64,000 nt of DNA from Antilocapra americana (Eukaryota > Chordata > Mammalia > Artiodactyla > Antilocapridae), in assembly GCA_007570785.1 (NCBI GenBank), contig ML661885.1, positions 37,459,771 to 37,523,770 on the forward strand, written 5' to 3'. The position numbers were made by a program, and so were the translations under genes. The notes below the pieces were generated by a model. It made no database searches. It was given only the letters and a program-made list of their open reading frames with translations, and had not been told where the DNA came from. Positions within the stretch are counted from its first letter, which is position 1; every line of letters begins with the position of its first letter. Below are positions 24,344-35,681 of this stretch, in pieces.

Positions 24344-24489
24344 CTGCATTTCTACACTAGAGGCGATGAGCTCATGCACCACCAGGCTGGGAGGACTGAA
24401 AATCTTCCACTGATTCACTTGTTTACATCTTACTGCTAATAATGGAGATACACACTGACTGAAAACTAACAAGTCTAGCTTTTTCAGTG
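24344..24489 (-). CDS. Candidate 146-bp minus-strand coding exon
   Basis: Read on the minus strand, the segment follows a T-rich acceptor (poly-pyrimidine TCTTTTTTATTT upstream, ending CTGAAG) and ends at a strong donor, ATGCAG|GTGAGTCTT. One frame is open across it: two bases to complete a codon, then 48 codons including KKLDLLVFSQCVSPLL, NQWKIFSPPSLVV and ELIASSVEMQ. GC is clearly higher than in flanking DNA and the predicted helix is amphipathic, both typical of real exons. It is not from any repeat I recognise. I cannot name a protein. It may also be a chance frame. Confidence 0.3.
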
Positions 24490-24575
24490 CTTCAGAATAA
24501 ACATCCAAATAAAAAAGATAATTCTAAAGTAACAACAGGTACAAGAGACAAACAATTAATCTCAAAAATATACAA

Positions 24576-24955
24576 GAATGAAGTTTTTGAATTGTAGTGT
24601 TGGGAAAGACTCTTGAGAGTCCCTTGGACTGCAAGGAGATCCAACAAGTCCATCCTAAAGGAAATCAGTCCTGGATGTTCATTGGAAGGACTCATGCTGA
24701 AGCTGAAGCTCCAATATTTTGGCCACATGATCCAAAGAACTGACTCATTGGAAAAGACCCTGATGTTGGGAAAGACTGAAGGCAGGAGGAGAAGGGGACG
24801 ACAGAGGATGATATGGTTGGAGGGTATCACCAACTCAATGGACATGAGTTTGAACAAGCTCTGGGAGGTAGTGATGGAGACGGAGGCCTGCCATGCTGCA
24901 GTCCATGGGGTCGCAAAGAGTAGGACACAATTGAGCGGCTGAACTGACTGACCTA
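24576..24955 (+). mobile_element. BovB LINE 3' end fragment
   Basis: A short 5'-truncated copy with the C-terminal frame open from 24,613 to 24,942 ([48 protein letters not shown]), ending in an ACTGA tail. Confidence 0.93.
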
Positions 24956-25139
24956 CTCAAATCCTAAAATGGACTTACTTTAAACAGGAATTGTGTAGCC
25001 CCTATTGAAGGCTAAGAGATCGAGAGAAATTTCAAAAGTCACTGATTAAGTAGGTTTAGAGAGATATTTGCGAAAAATCCAAGGTTTTCTGTTGAGACAC
25101 TAGAAAATTCAGGCATCAAAAGTAAGATGTAAGAGCAGT

Positions 25140-25333
25140 GAAGTGAAGTGAAATTCATTCAGTGGTGTCCAACTCTTTGTGATCTCATGGACTATACAGT
25201 CCATGGCATTCTCCAGGTCAGAATACTGGAGTGGGCCTTTCCCATCTCTAGGGGATCTTCCCAACCCAGGAATCAAACTGGGGTCTCGTGCATTGCAGGC
25301 AGATTCTTTACCAACTGAGCTATCAGGGAAGAA
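25140..25333 (-). mobile_element. Bov-tA SINE with TSD
   Basis: Reverse-complement Bov-tA with a GTGAA-type tail. It is flanked by the direct repeat GTAAGAGCAGT at 25,129-25,139 and 25,334-25,344. Confidence 0.95.
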
Positions 25334-25378
25334 GTAAGAGCAGTACCCCATGACAAAAAACGAATGAGTACAAACAAG

Positions 25379-25591
25379 GTTTACCTGACGGCTCAGTGGT
25401 AACAAATCCATTTACAATGCAGGAGACCCAGGTTCAATCCCTGGGTTGAGAAGATCCCCTGGAGGAGGGCACAGCAACTCTCTCCAGTATTCTTGCCCAG
25501 AGAATCCCACTGATAGAGAAGCCTGGCAGGCTACAATCCATAGGGTCACAAACAGTCAGACACAACTGAACCAACTGATCATGCACGCACT
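25379..25591 (+). mobile_element. Bov-tA SINE
   Basis: Plus-orientation copy ('ctgacggctcagtggtaac' to 'cagacacaactgaaccaact'). It lies about 45 bases from the preceding minus-orientation copy, so the two form an inverted pair. Confidence 0.93.
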
Positions 25592-25639
25592 GTTCAAACA
25601 AACCCAAAAACCAAGCTTGGTGATCCGCTTTAATTTAAC

Positions 25640-28165
25640 TGCCTGACAAGATTTTAAGTAGATTCTTTAATGAAAACATAATATAGAATCTCTGCAATGA
25701 ATCATTTACAATGTTCAGCATACAATGAAGTATTAAGCCATGTGAAAAGAGGAAATAAAGTGAATCCATAATAAAGGGAACAAAAAGGCAACAGAAAGAG
25801 TTCTAAACATGGACAAGAAGCTCAAAATACCTACAATGAATATGTCAGAAAAGAATTTAGTGGGGAGGTGGATACAGTAGGGAAACAGAGAGGGAATTTC
25901 AGCAGATTAATAGAAGCTTGGGGGAAAAAAAGTGTCAATTCTAGAACTGAAACTGCAATAAGAGAAGTATGGAGTACATTACACATGCTCAACAGTAGAG
26001 TGGATCAAAACAGCAAAGAGTGAACAGATTACTGGAAAGTAAAGACACAGAAAGAAAAAAAAAAAGCATGCAAGGTTGGTGGGGCAGTATCAAACATTCA
26101 AACACATATATTATTGGAGTCACAGAGGAAAAAGGGGAACAGATGGAGAAGAGGAAATATTAAAAGAAATAATGACCAATATTTTTAAAAATTGATGACA
26201 AATTATTTCATACATCCAAGCAACTCAGTGAACCACAATGAGAATATAAAGAAAAACACACCTAAATGCTTCAAACTACTAAAAACAAAAGGCAAAGCAC
26301 TATCTTAAAAGCAAGCAGAGAAAAAAGATACAATACCTATAAGAAAAAAAAATAATGAAATCATAGTGACCTCTTTCCATGAACATTGAAAGCCAGAAGA
26401 AAACTGAATGACAAGTCCAAAGACATGTCATATGAAGCCTAAGAATGACATATGTTAAGAATACTGTTATCGTAAGAGAGAAAGAAAAAGTTCACCTAAA
26501 TCTATATCAAATCTGTACTTAAGCACCATTCTAATGAATGAAGGCAAGAATAAAGACTTTTAAACTACAAAGGTTGAAAGAAGATCAACCATACAACATG
26601 AATACCAACAGAAGGTGGAACAGAAATGATAGCAGAAAGAGGCCCAAATATGGAGAGAAGAATGAAGATAACCAAAAATGGCAAATGAGTAATTATAAAA
26701 AAAATTCTTTTAAAAATCAAAAATGTTGACAATTGGATGAAAATTTAGAATGTATGGTAATGTTTCTAATATTTGAGTATGGTAAGATATATAATGACAA
26801 CAGCAAAAGTACAATGAGGTAAAAATAAAATTATTTAATTATAAGGTTCATATATGGCATAAGATTCTAATATTAATTCAAAATAGAATTATAAATTAAG
26901 AATGCACAGTATAATTCCAAGAATAACACTTTTAAAAAGTTATAGTTTAAAACATATTAAAGGCGATACTATAGAATACCAAAAATTAATTAATAAATCA
27001 AACAAAAGGATTTTTAAGAAAGAAAAGGAGGCGGGGGGAATGGAAGAAATAGAAAGAAAATAGCTAGCTGATAGAGTAAGTCTAACTACATAAGTAATTA
27101 TATGAAATGTAAATGGAACAGCATTCCAATAAAAAAAATTAGACTGGAGAAAAATCATATGCTATTGCTCTGTCTCTCTGTCTCTCTCTCTGCCTCTCTC
27201 TCTCTCACACACACACACGTACACTCTAAACAAAAGGAGTCCAATAGGTTAAGAGAATGGGAAAGGATATTCCACACACATACTCACCATAAAAAAAATC
27301 AATGGAGTATACCTATGGCTGATTCATGTCAAGGTTTAACAGAAAACAACAAAATTCTGTAAAGCAATTATTCTTCAATAAAAAAATTCATTAATTAAAA
27401 AAGTAAATACAGCTACAATAATACCAGATAAAACATAATGCAAGGAAAAATATTACCGAGTTTAAGGGGGAAATTTCACAGCAATAGATATATTCTTTAA
27501 AAAATGATAACTCTAAGTGCAAATATATCCAATAACAGAAAAGTAAAATACATAAAGCAAAAAATGACATAGGAGTATAAGAAACAGACAAATATGCAAT
27601 CATGGTTGGAAGTTTTAACACTCAGTGTTAAAAGAATGACAATTAGTAAAAATATAGAAAATGTAAGACAATAAGAAAAGTAAATAACAGGCCAAATACC
27701 TGGTGAAAAAACATGCAAAAATCCTCAAAAAAAAACATTAGCAAATGACTTCAACAATATATTAAAAAAAAAAACTATATACCATAATCAATCGAAGTGA
27801 TACACCATTCAACAAAACTGATGGTACACCAAAATAAAGGATAAAATTTGATCATTCTAATAGACACAGAAAATGCATCTGACAAAATACAACACTTCTT
27901 CATGAAAAAACTCTCAACCAAGTTCAGAGAGAACATACATCAATATAATAAAGGCTATGTATGACAAGCCAACAGCTAATATTATACTCAAAAATCAGGA
28001 AGAAGACAAGGTGCTCCTCCTTGCCACTTTGAGTCAATGTAGGAGTGTAAGTTCAACATGGTACTGTAAGTCCTAGCCAGAGTAATTAGTCAAGAAAGAG
28101 AAATGAAAGGAATACAAAGCAGAGAGAAAGAAGTACAACTGTCTTTATTTACAGATGACATGTTA
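25640..28165 (+). mobile_element. Old L1 LINE, 5' portion (ORF2 upstream and RT part)
   Basis: This is diverged L1M-type sequence. The 26,220-26,700 part shows 'atgcttcaaactactaaaaac' and 'gaaagccagaagaaaactg', and the 27,080-27,150 part shows 'atgaaatgtaaatggaacag'. From 27,780 to 28,165 the RT region is clear: NIHQYNKGY, NSYYTQKSGRRQ-like and [10 protein letters not shown] (the FADD box, here FTDD). It is interrupted by a TC/CA microsatellite and then by younger SINE/LINE sequence, and continues at about 28,867. The 25,640-26,200 start is uncertain. Confidence 0.65.
27168..27218 (+). repeat. (TCTG/TC)n-(CA)n microsatellite
   Basis: Compound simple repeat: TCTG/TC units followed by a CA run, inside the old L1 region. 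Confidence 0.95.
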
Positions 28166-28195
28166 TCATATATATATATATACACACACACATAC
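28166..28195 (+). repeat. (TA)n-(CA)n simple repeat
   Basis: A short TA run changes to a CA run at the point where the L1 is broken by the Bov-tA copy. Confidence 0.9.
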
Positions 28196-28356
28196 AGGAA
28201 CTTCCTTGTAGCTCATATGGTAAAGAATCTGCCTGCAATGCAGGAGACCCAGGTTTAGTCCCTGGGTGAGGAAGATCCTCTGGAGAAGGAAATGGCAACC
28301 CACTCCAGTGTTCTTGCCTGGAGAATCCCATGGACGGGGAGCCTGATGGACTCCAA
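28196..28356 (+). mobile_element. Bov-tA SINE missing its 3' end, inside L1
   Basis: The head ('cttccttgtagctcatatgg') and most of the body ('gagaaggaaatggcaaccc') are present. The copy stops after 'gggagcctgatgga' and lacks the usual 'agagtcggacacgactga' tail. It is followed by a TACA microsatellite and BovB sequence. Confidence 0.9.
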
Positions 28357-28382
28357 ATGTACATGTATATACATACATACAT

Positions 28383-28837
28383 CTAGTCAAGGCTATGTTT
28401 CTTCCAGTAGTCATGTATGGATGTGAGAGTTGGACAGTGAAAAAGGCTGAGCACCGAAGAATTGATGCTTTTGAACTGTGGTGTTGGAGAAGACTCTGGA
28501 GAGTCCCTTGGACTACAAGGAGATCCAACCAGTCCATCCTAAAGGAGATCAGTCCTGAGTGTTCATTGGAAGGACTGATGTTGAAGCTGAAACTCCAATT
28601 CTTTGGCCACCTCATGTGAAGAGCTGACTTATTGGAAAAGACCCTGATGCTGAGAAAGATTGGGGGCAGAAGGAGAATGGGATGACAGAGAATGAGATGG
28701 CTGGATGGCATCACCGACTCGATGGACATGGGTTTAGGTGGAGTCCGGGAGTTTTGAATGGACAAGGAGGCCTGGCATGCTGATGGGGTTGCAAAGAGTC
28801 AGACACGACTGAGTGACTGAACTAAACTGAACTGAAT
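28383..28837 (+). mobile_element. BovB LINE 3' fragment inside L1
   Basis: The C-terminal BovB frame starts at 'ctagtcaaggctatg', with [30 protein letters not shown] and the 3' tail. A TGA at 28,617-28,619 ends the main frame. It is bounded on both sides by TACA repeats that may be the target duplication. Confidence 0.92.
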
Positions 28838-28866
28838 ACATACATACATACATACATATATATATA
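28838..28866 (+). repeat. (TACA)n-(TA)n simple repeat
   Basis: Tetranucleotide tract after the BovB tail, matching the short TACA tract at about 28,362-28,382 before it. Confidence 0.9.
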
Positions 28867-30875
28867 AAGCTCTATCAAAAATGTTTTAAGAACTAATAAA
28901 CAAATTCAGTAAAGTTGCAGGAAAGAAAATCAATATACAAGAGTCAGCAACACTTGTATACACAAGCAACAAACTATCAATATAAGGAAGAGAAATTAAG
29001 AGAACAATTCCATTCACAACTGCATCCAAAAACAAAATACCTAAGGAAAAAAATCTGATCAAGAAGATGAAAGGCCTATACACTGAAAACTATAAAACAA
29101 TGATGAAAGAAACTGAATAACAAAGAAAAAAAATTGAAGCATACACAAATAAATGGAAAGATAGTTGATGCTTATGGGATAAAAGCATTAACATAGCCAA
29201 AATTTCCATATTACCAATAGCAATCTACAGGTTCGATGCAATTTATATCAAAATTCCAATTTCTCACAGAAGAAGAAACATTCCTAAAATTTGTATAGAA
29301 CCACAAAAGACCTCAAACAGCCAAAGGAAACTTGAGGAAGAAAAAAGCTGGAGGCATCACACTTCAGTTTCAAACTAAAGCTATGGTAGTTCAAACAGTA
29401 TAATACTGGCATGAACCAGACGTTTAATTCAAAGGAACAGAATAGAAAGCCCAGAAATAAACCCTCACATATATGGTCCATTAATTTATGACAAAGGAGT
29501 CTGCTATACAATAGGAAAATGATATTCTCTTCAATAAATGGTGCTAGAAAGACTAAACAGCCACATGCAAAAGAATGAAACTGGACATGATACACAAAAA
29601 CCAACTCCAAATGGACCAATAACATGAATATAGGATATGAAACCATAAAACTAATAGAAAAAAATCACAAGGAATAAGCTCCTTGACATCGATTTTGACA
29701 ATGATTTTTTTTAATTTGACAACAAAAGCAAAGGGGAACAAAGCAAAAGTAAACAAGTGGGATTACATAAAACTGAAAACCTTCTGTACACCAAAGGAAA
29801 TCATCAAGAAAATGAAAAGGTAGTGAAAGAAAATACTTGTAAATCATATGTCTGAAAAGAGGTCAATGTCCAAAGTACACAAAGAACTCATACTGTTCAA
29901 TGGGGGAAAAAATCCAATTAAAAAAATGGACTGAAGATCCAAATAGACATTTTTCAAAGATGGCAACAAATGACCAAAGGTGCTCACCATCACCAGTCAT
30001 CAGGAAATGCAAATTAAAACCACAGTGAGATATTACCTCACACCTATGAGAACACCTATTATCCAAAAGACAGGAAATAGAAGCGGTGACATAAATTTGG
30101 AAAAGAAGGAATCTTTTTCTGCATTGTTGGTGGGAATGTAAATCGTTTCAGCCACTGTGGAAAACAATATAAAGGAGCCTCAAAAAACTAAAAATAGAAC
30201 TACTACATGAATCAGCAATTCCACTTCCGAGTACTTACACAAAGTAAATGAAAATACCAACTTAAAAGGATATATGCACCCCACATTCACTGCAGCATTA
30301 TTTACAACAGCCAAGACACAGAAACAACCTAAGTATCCATGGATGGATAGATAAGGAAAATGTGCAATACATACACAGTGGAATATTATTTAGCCTTTAA
30401 AGAAGGAAATTCTGCCATTGGCAACAACAGGGATGGACCTTGTGGGCATGATGCTAAATGAAATATTCCGATAGAGAGATACAAATGCTGTGTATCTCAC
30501 GTGTGGAATCAAAAAGCAAATCCATAGACAGGAGAGGAAATGGGTCGGTGCGAGTCTTGGTCTGTGGGGACAAGGGGAAAGAATGCAAGGGATTCAAAAG
30601 ATATCAAGCTCCTGTTACAAAAGAAAAAGTCCTGAGGATGTAATGTACAGCATGAAAGCTACAGTTAACAAAACTGTATTTTATATTTAAGAGTTGTTAA
30701 GAAAGTAAATCTCATCACATGATTTTAAAAATTGCAACTGTTGTGGTGATGGATGCTAACAAAACTTATTTGGTAATCATTTTGCAATACATAAACATAT
30801 CCAATCATTGTATTGTGTATCTACAATAAATACAATATGTTTTCAATTATATCTCAATTTTTAAAGAATTATTAT
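28867..30875 (+). mobile_element. L1 LINE, ORF2 C-terminal part and 3' UTR
   Basis: It continues the L1 interrupted at 28,165: ELINKFSKVAG, the SIREIKRTIPFTTAS-like block, KGLYTENYKTMMKE and the ORF2 C-terminal cysteine-region equivalents. It then gives the diagnostic 3' sequence ('ttatttacaacagccaagac' at about 30,298, 'gtggaatattatttagcc' at about 30,379, 'caacaacagggatggacc' at about 30,421). All frames are broken. An AT-rich 3' UTR ends near 30,875. Confidence 0.85.
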
Positions 30876-30899
30876 TAAATAACAAAAATTTAAAAATAG

Positions 30900-31240
30900 A
30901 AATGGACAGAACTACTAACCAAAGAACATAAAAAGCCTCTACAAACTGAGAGTAGCTCCCAGCTGACAGCCAGCAAGTAAATAATGATCTCAAGTCCACA
31001 ACCACAAAGAACTGGGTTCTTCCAACAAACTTAATGAACTTGGAAGTAGATTCTTCCCATGATCTTCTAGATAAGAGCCCAGGTTAACCAATATCTTCAG
31101 TCAACCCTGTGAAATCCTAAGTAGAGAAGTCAGAACTCACCTAGGTTTCCAACATACAGAGCTGCAGTTAATAAGTGGGTATTGTTTTAACTTACTAAGC
31201 TTGTGGCAATATAAAATTAATACTGATATTAAGTGTTTTA
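30900..31240 (+). mobile_element. MaLR (MLT1-like) LTR, 3' part
   Basis: Landmarks of the MLT1 group in sense: 'gctcccagctgacagccagc' (about 30,954), 'gaacttggaagtagattctt' (about 31,038), 'gtattgttttaacttactaa' (about 31,178) and 'gtggcaatataaaattaata'. It is diverged. Confidence 0.6.
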
Positions 31241-32091
31241 TGTAGTAATAAACTTTCTTTACATAAGCCAACATGAATAAAAATAACTAATAACTAATGA
31301 GAAAAAAGATTCATATGCTCATGCAAGTGAAGAATTCCATATCATCTTTGGATAATATAATCAAATTATGGTAGCATTTTTCATTAAAATTGCTCATCTA
31401 GATATTTGTTGCAATACCAATGGCAAAGGATATAATGAGAATTTTCAAGCTCTGTGAATTTCATGGAAAATATGGTAATTTTCTTTGAAAGACATATTGC
31501 TCTAAGCATATTTCATTGTCAGATTTACATTTTTTGCAATAGTTTAAGAAAAAAAAAAAGAAACCTGTTCAATTTCTTGAGAAAAGGTAATATATGCCAC
31601 TTTTATGTTCACCAAGTTGTTTCAAAGTTAAGCTATAACTCAGCTGATCCAAAGAAGTAATGTTCAAAAAAAATGTTCAATGTAAAAATGCACTGTGACA
31701 CTGGAAAAATGATAAATTTAAAAAATAGGCCATAATTACAAATCATTATCAAATTTTCATCACATAGTTTTATTTTTTATATTGTGATTGACACCAGTTG
31801 AAGAATCAATTGGTGACTACTCTCACAAAGATGAACTTCATCTTTAGCCTACTTACTGTCATCACAAATATCAACTTTCTGTTAAAAATCCCCTATAGAA
31901 AATATCTTTGAAATGGATGCTCATCCAACTAAAAAATAAAGAATAAATATGATGATTTTTGTGTCATCCAATCATACAGTTTCTCAATTTCTCTTTCTGG
32001 TCTATTAGACCAGTTATATCAATCTCATGTTTTCTACGAAGAAAGACTATGCATACACTGCTCTTATGGATCATGTACACTAGTAAGAAAG
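31241..32091. other. Unassigned AT-rich sequence
   Basis: No gene or repeat was recognised. Confidence 0.35.
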
Positions 32092-32170
32092 GGCTTCCCT
32101 GGTGGCCCAGACAGTAAGGAAGCTGCCTGCAATGAAGGAGACTCAGATTCATTCACTGGGTCAGAAAGAT
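32092..32170 (+). mobile_element. Bov-tA SINE head fragment
   Basis: Only the tRNA-derived head is present ('gggcttccctggtggcccag' to 'cactgggtcagaaaga'). Confidence 0.85.
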
Positions 32171-32179
32171 ATGTATATA

Positions 32180-33105
32180 TGTGTATACCTAAACTGAAAA
32201 GCTAAAACTCTAAACCTCTGGAAGACATACAGGAAGATAGTCTGACAACTTAGGGATTGGCAAATAGTTAGCACAAAGAAGACAAAAACTGTAAATAAAA
32301 AATTTATAAATTAGATTTTTATCAAAATTAAAACTTCTGCTCATCTAAAGGGATTATTAAGAAAATAAACGGGCAAACCACAGACTGGGGAATATATTCA
32401 CAAAGCATGTATCTGATGAATGACTGATACCCAGAATAGATAAAGAATTTTTGCGACTCATTAATAAAAATAAAAACAACCTAATTTTTAAAAAATTGAA
32501 CTGACACTTCACAAAAGAAGACATACAAATGGCCAATGGGTATATGAAAAAGTGACATTGTTAGTCACCAGGCAAATATTACCAAAAGGAGTTGCTATTA
32601 TAAATTCATCACGACTAACAATTAAAAGACATATATCAACAAATGTCAGAAAGTGTGAGGAACCACCAAAACTCTCATACATATTTGGTGAGAGTTTAAT
32701 TATTTTTAAAAAATGATCTGTCATAATAAAACTAAATACACATCTCTCCAAAGACCCAAGAATTTTTCTTCTAGATGTTCATCCAACAGAAATAAAAATG
32801 TATGTCCACAAGAGGATTAATATGAGTATAAAATATTCATAAAACAGAAAACCATTCATAAGGAAAGGGAAAACTAATCATATATGCACAACATTAATGA
32901 ATTTTAAATTGTGCTGATCAAAAGTCTTTCAAAAAAGTCTATCACCCTCATGGTTTCAATTACATAAAATTTAGAAGAGACAAAACAATCTATACTAAAA
33001 AAAAACAAATAATCAGAACAATACTTGGTTCTGGAGGCTGAGGGGAGTCAGTATTGACTGTAAAGAATCATGGGGGATGTAAGTGTGGGAATTCAGAGGT
33101 TAATA
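32180..33105 (+). mobile_element. L1 LINE 3' end, older subfamily
   Basis: Sense L1 ORF2 C-terminal to 3' UTR: 'cttctgctcatctaaaggg' (about 32,334), 'cagactggggaatatattc' (about 32,382), 'cacttcacaaaagaagac' (about 32,504) and 'ggttctggaggctgagggg' (about 33,027). Frames are broken, and it differs from the L1 ending at 30,875. Confidence 0.75.
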
Positions 33106-33106
33106 A

Positions 33107-33240
33107 ATACATAGTATCTAATTCAAGAGGCTCACCATAGAGTGACTACCCCAATATCACATGGTCAGTAAGCAGCAGACCCAAGATATGAACACATCCC
33201 TGTGTTCAACACTACACCACATAAAGCTACCACAATATGT
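33107..33240 (-). mobile_element. MIR SINE fragment
   Basis: The plus strand shows the reverse MIR core: 'tatcacatggtcagtaag', 'cagacccaagatatgaac' and 'caacactacaccac'. Confidence 0.6.
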
Positions 33241-33640
33241 GTAGCACGGTCAGGTGTAAATCAACTGCTGACTAAACATGGCAGCCCTCCTTGCCAATTT
33301 CCCTTATCTCTATATCTGACATTTCAAAGGTCATGCGATGAAATGTAAAGTTTAAAGGAACTTAACCGAGAAGTCCTGATTTTAAGTAAGCAGCTGAAAA
33401 CTGTATTTCCTAGAGCCTAATTTGGGTCCCATGTCCCACTTTCTAAACCAGAGCTGCTCTACTTTAACTATTTTACATACTGAGTTAGATAATAAAGGAA
33501 ATGTTCGCAGCTAAAATCAAGACAAACAAAAATCATGACTTGAAAAACACTAGACAAAGAGCCTTTATAGTTGAAGATGTCACAATTTAACTTGCAACAG
33601 CTTTTTACATTTTGCCCCAAAATGCTCACTAACATTTCAA

Positions 33641-33711
33641 CCCAGGGATTGATCCCAGGTCTCCCACATTGCAGGCAGATTCTTTATCAACTGAGCCACA
33701 AGGGAAGCCCT
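33641..33711 (-). mobile_element. Bov-tA SINE head fragment
   Basis: Only the tRNA-head side in reverse orientation: 'cccagggattgatcccagg' to 'gagccacaagggaagccc'. Confidence 0.88.
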
Positions 33712-34226
33712 CTGAGGTTCTTAAAACTTCTCAAATGCGGAAGCTAAATTCCTAGATCAGCCTTAAGAATTCTTTTCTTGGGGACATGAATCTTTGTCAG
33801 TAATTCATAAATGGATGTGAAGGGTCCATAGCATATATGAAATGAATTCACCAGTAATAATCTTCTTCAAGTTTTATAAGATTCCTTACAATCATATAAA
33901 AAGTGATAATAAAAAAAGTATAGCTGACTTTTACTTGTCAGTCAACAACAAAAGCAGTAACTTTATAAATAAAAGTTCTTTGAATAGAGAAAATAGTACT
34001 CAGTGACTGTATATCAGTATCAGATTATCTATACTAATAATTTTGGTATATGCCTGTGATTCACAGTAAACATTCCAGTAAAAGTATTAATGATACATAT
34101 CTAGAAATCAAAAGACATTCTGATTAGGAATATAGAGAGTTGTTAAGGTAAGCTTTTATTTCTGTAATATAACTATTAGCATTATAATAAGTATTACATA
34201 TTTAACAAGGTTTATAAATACACTCT
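33712..34226. other. Unassigned AT-rich sequence
   Basis: No gene or repeat was recognised. Confidence 0.35.
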
Positions 34227-34428
34227 GGAGCTTCCCTGGGGCTCAGCAGTAAAGAATCTATCTGCAAAAGCAGGAGAGATGGGTTTGTTCCCTGGGTCAG
34301 GAAGATACCCTGGAGAGGAAATGGCAACCCATTACAGTATTCTTGCCTGGGAAATCCCATGGACAAAGGAGCCTGGTGGCCTACAGTCCATGGGGTCACA
34401 AAAGAGTTGGACACAACTTAGCAACTAA
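34227..34428 (+). mobile_element. Bov-tA SINE
   Basis: Full-length: 'gagcttccctggggctcagc' to 'gttggacacaacttagcaac', followed by an A/C-rich end and a short GT-rich tract to about 34,490. Confidence 0.93.
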
Positions 34429-34856
34429 ACAAAAACAACAGTAGCACAGATATAGATATGTGTGTATGTTTGTGTATGCACATGCGTACATTCGTACCAG
34501 CCTCTTGGGTGCTTTATCTTTCAGAATATAGACTGTTCATGAAACATTCTTCCTGTCATGAAAAACTGATGTGCTGTGATCATACCAACTAAAAACAATG
34601 CACCCTGAGCACACTGTACTCCCAGAACTATGAAAAGTAAGAATGCAGTTCTTTGGATGTCAAAGTAGTCGTTAATGTGCCATAATGAATAACAGGTGTC
34701 TGTGCCAAAAATTCTGAGCACAAATTGATGGCTTCATTACAAACCAAAGCAATAGTAAAAAGCTATATAAAGGACTAAATACTTCTAACCAAAAATACTA
34801 CTAGATTAAACAGTTAAATTTTTACTTCAAAGTCAAATTTTATTTAAGATAATATT
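34429..34856. other. Unassigned sequence
   Basis: No gene or repeat beyond the short GT/GCACATGC-like tract at the start. Confidence 0.35.
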
Positions 34857-34867
34857 AATGTTTTAGA

Positions 34868-35037
34868 GGGCTTCCCAGGCGGTGCTAGTGGTAAAGAACT
34901 CGCCTGCCAGTGCAGGAGACCTAAGAGACCCAGGTCCGATCCCTGGGTTGGGAAGATCCCCTGGAAGAGGGCATGGCAATCCACTCCAGTATTCTTGCCT
35001 GGGGAATCCCCATGGACAAGGGAGCCTGCCGGGCTAC
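34868..35037 (+). mobile_element. Bov-tA1 head and body, 5' part of a SINE/LINE chimera
   Basis: It starts at a canonical SINE 5' end ('gggcttcccaggcggtgcta') with the tRNA-derived pol III promoter part and runs to 'gggagcctgccgggctaca'. It then switches, without any spacer, into BovB coding sequence. Preceded by the direct repeat AATGTTTTAGAG (34,857-34,868). Confidence 0.93.
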
Positions 35038-35668
35038 ATGCAGAGTACATCATGCGAAGTGCCGGACTGGATGAAGCACAAGCTGGAATCAAGACTGCCA
35101 GGTGAAATATCAATAACCTCAGATACACAGATGACACCACCGTTATGGCAGAAAGCGAAGAAGAACGCAAGAGCCTCTTGATGTAAGTGAAAGAGGAGAG
35201 TGAAAAAGTTGGCTTAAAACTCAACATTCAGAAAACTAACATCGTGGCATCCGGTCCCATCACTTCAAGGCAAGTAGATGGAGAAACAATAGAAACAGTG
35301 AGAAACTTTATTTTTTTAGGCTCCGGAGAAGACTCTTGAGAGTCCCTTGGACTCCAAGGAGATCCAACGAGTCCAATCTAACGGAAATCATTCCTGAATA
35401 TTCATTGGAAGGACTGATATTGAAGCTGAAACTCCAACACTTGGACCACCTAATGCAAAGACTGACTCACTGGAAAAGACCCTGATGCTGGGAAAGATTG
35501 AAGGCAGGAGGAGAAAGGAATGTCAGAGGATGAGATTGTTGGATGGCATCACCTACTCAATGGACATGAGTTTGAGCAAGCTTTGGGAGTTGGTGATGAA
35601 CAGGGAAGCCTGGCGTGCTGCAGTCCATGGGGTCACAAAGAGTCAGACATGACTGAGCAACTGAACTG
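35038..35668 (+). mobile_element. BovB LINE 3' part of the same chimera, internally deleted
   Basis: It starts at the BovB 'tgcagagtacatcatg' site just before the RT YADD region (here YTDD, about 35,127) and continues to SGPITSRQVDGETIE. An internal deletion from about 35,321 joins it to the [18 protein letters not shown] region. It ends in the normal BovB tail 'gagcaactgaactga'. The downstream repeat AATGTTTTAGAG at 35,669-35,680 matches the one before the SINE part, so SINE and LINE parts inserted together. Confidence 0.93.
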
Positions 35669-35681
35669 AATGTTTTAGAGG

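Noticed and set aside
28166..28765. Minus-strand 199-codon frame
   Set aside because: Antisense of Bov-tA plus BovB joined through simple repeats; no independent coding signal.
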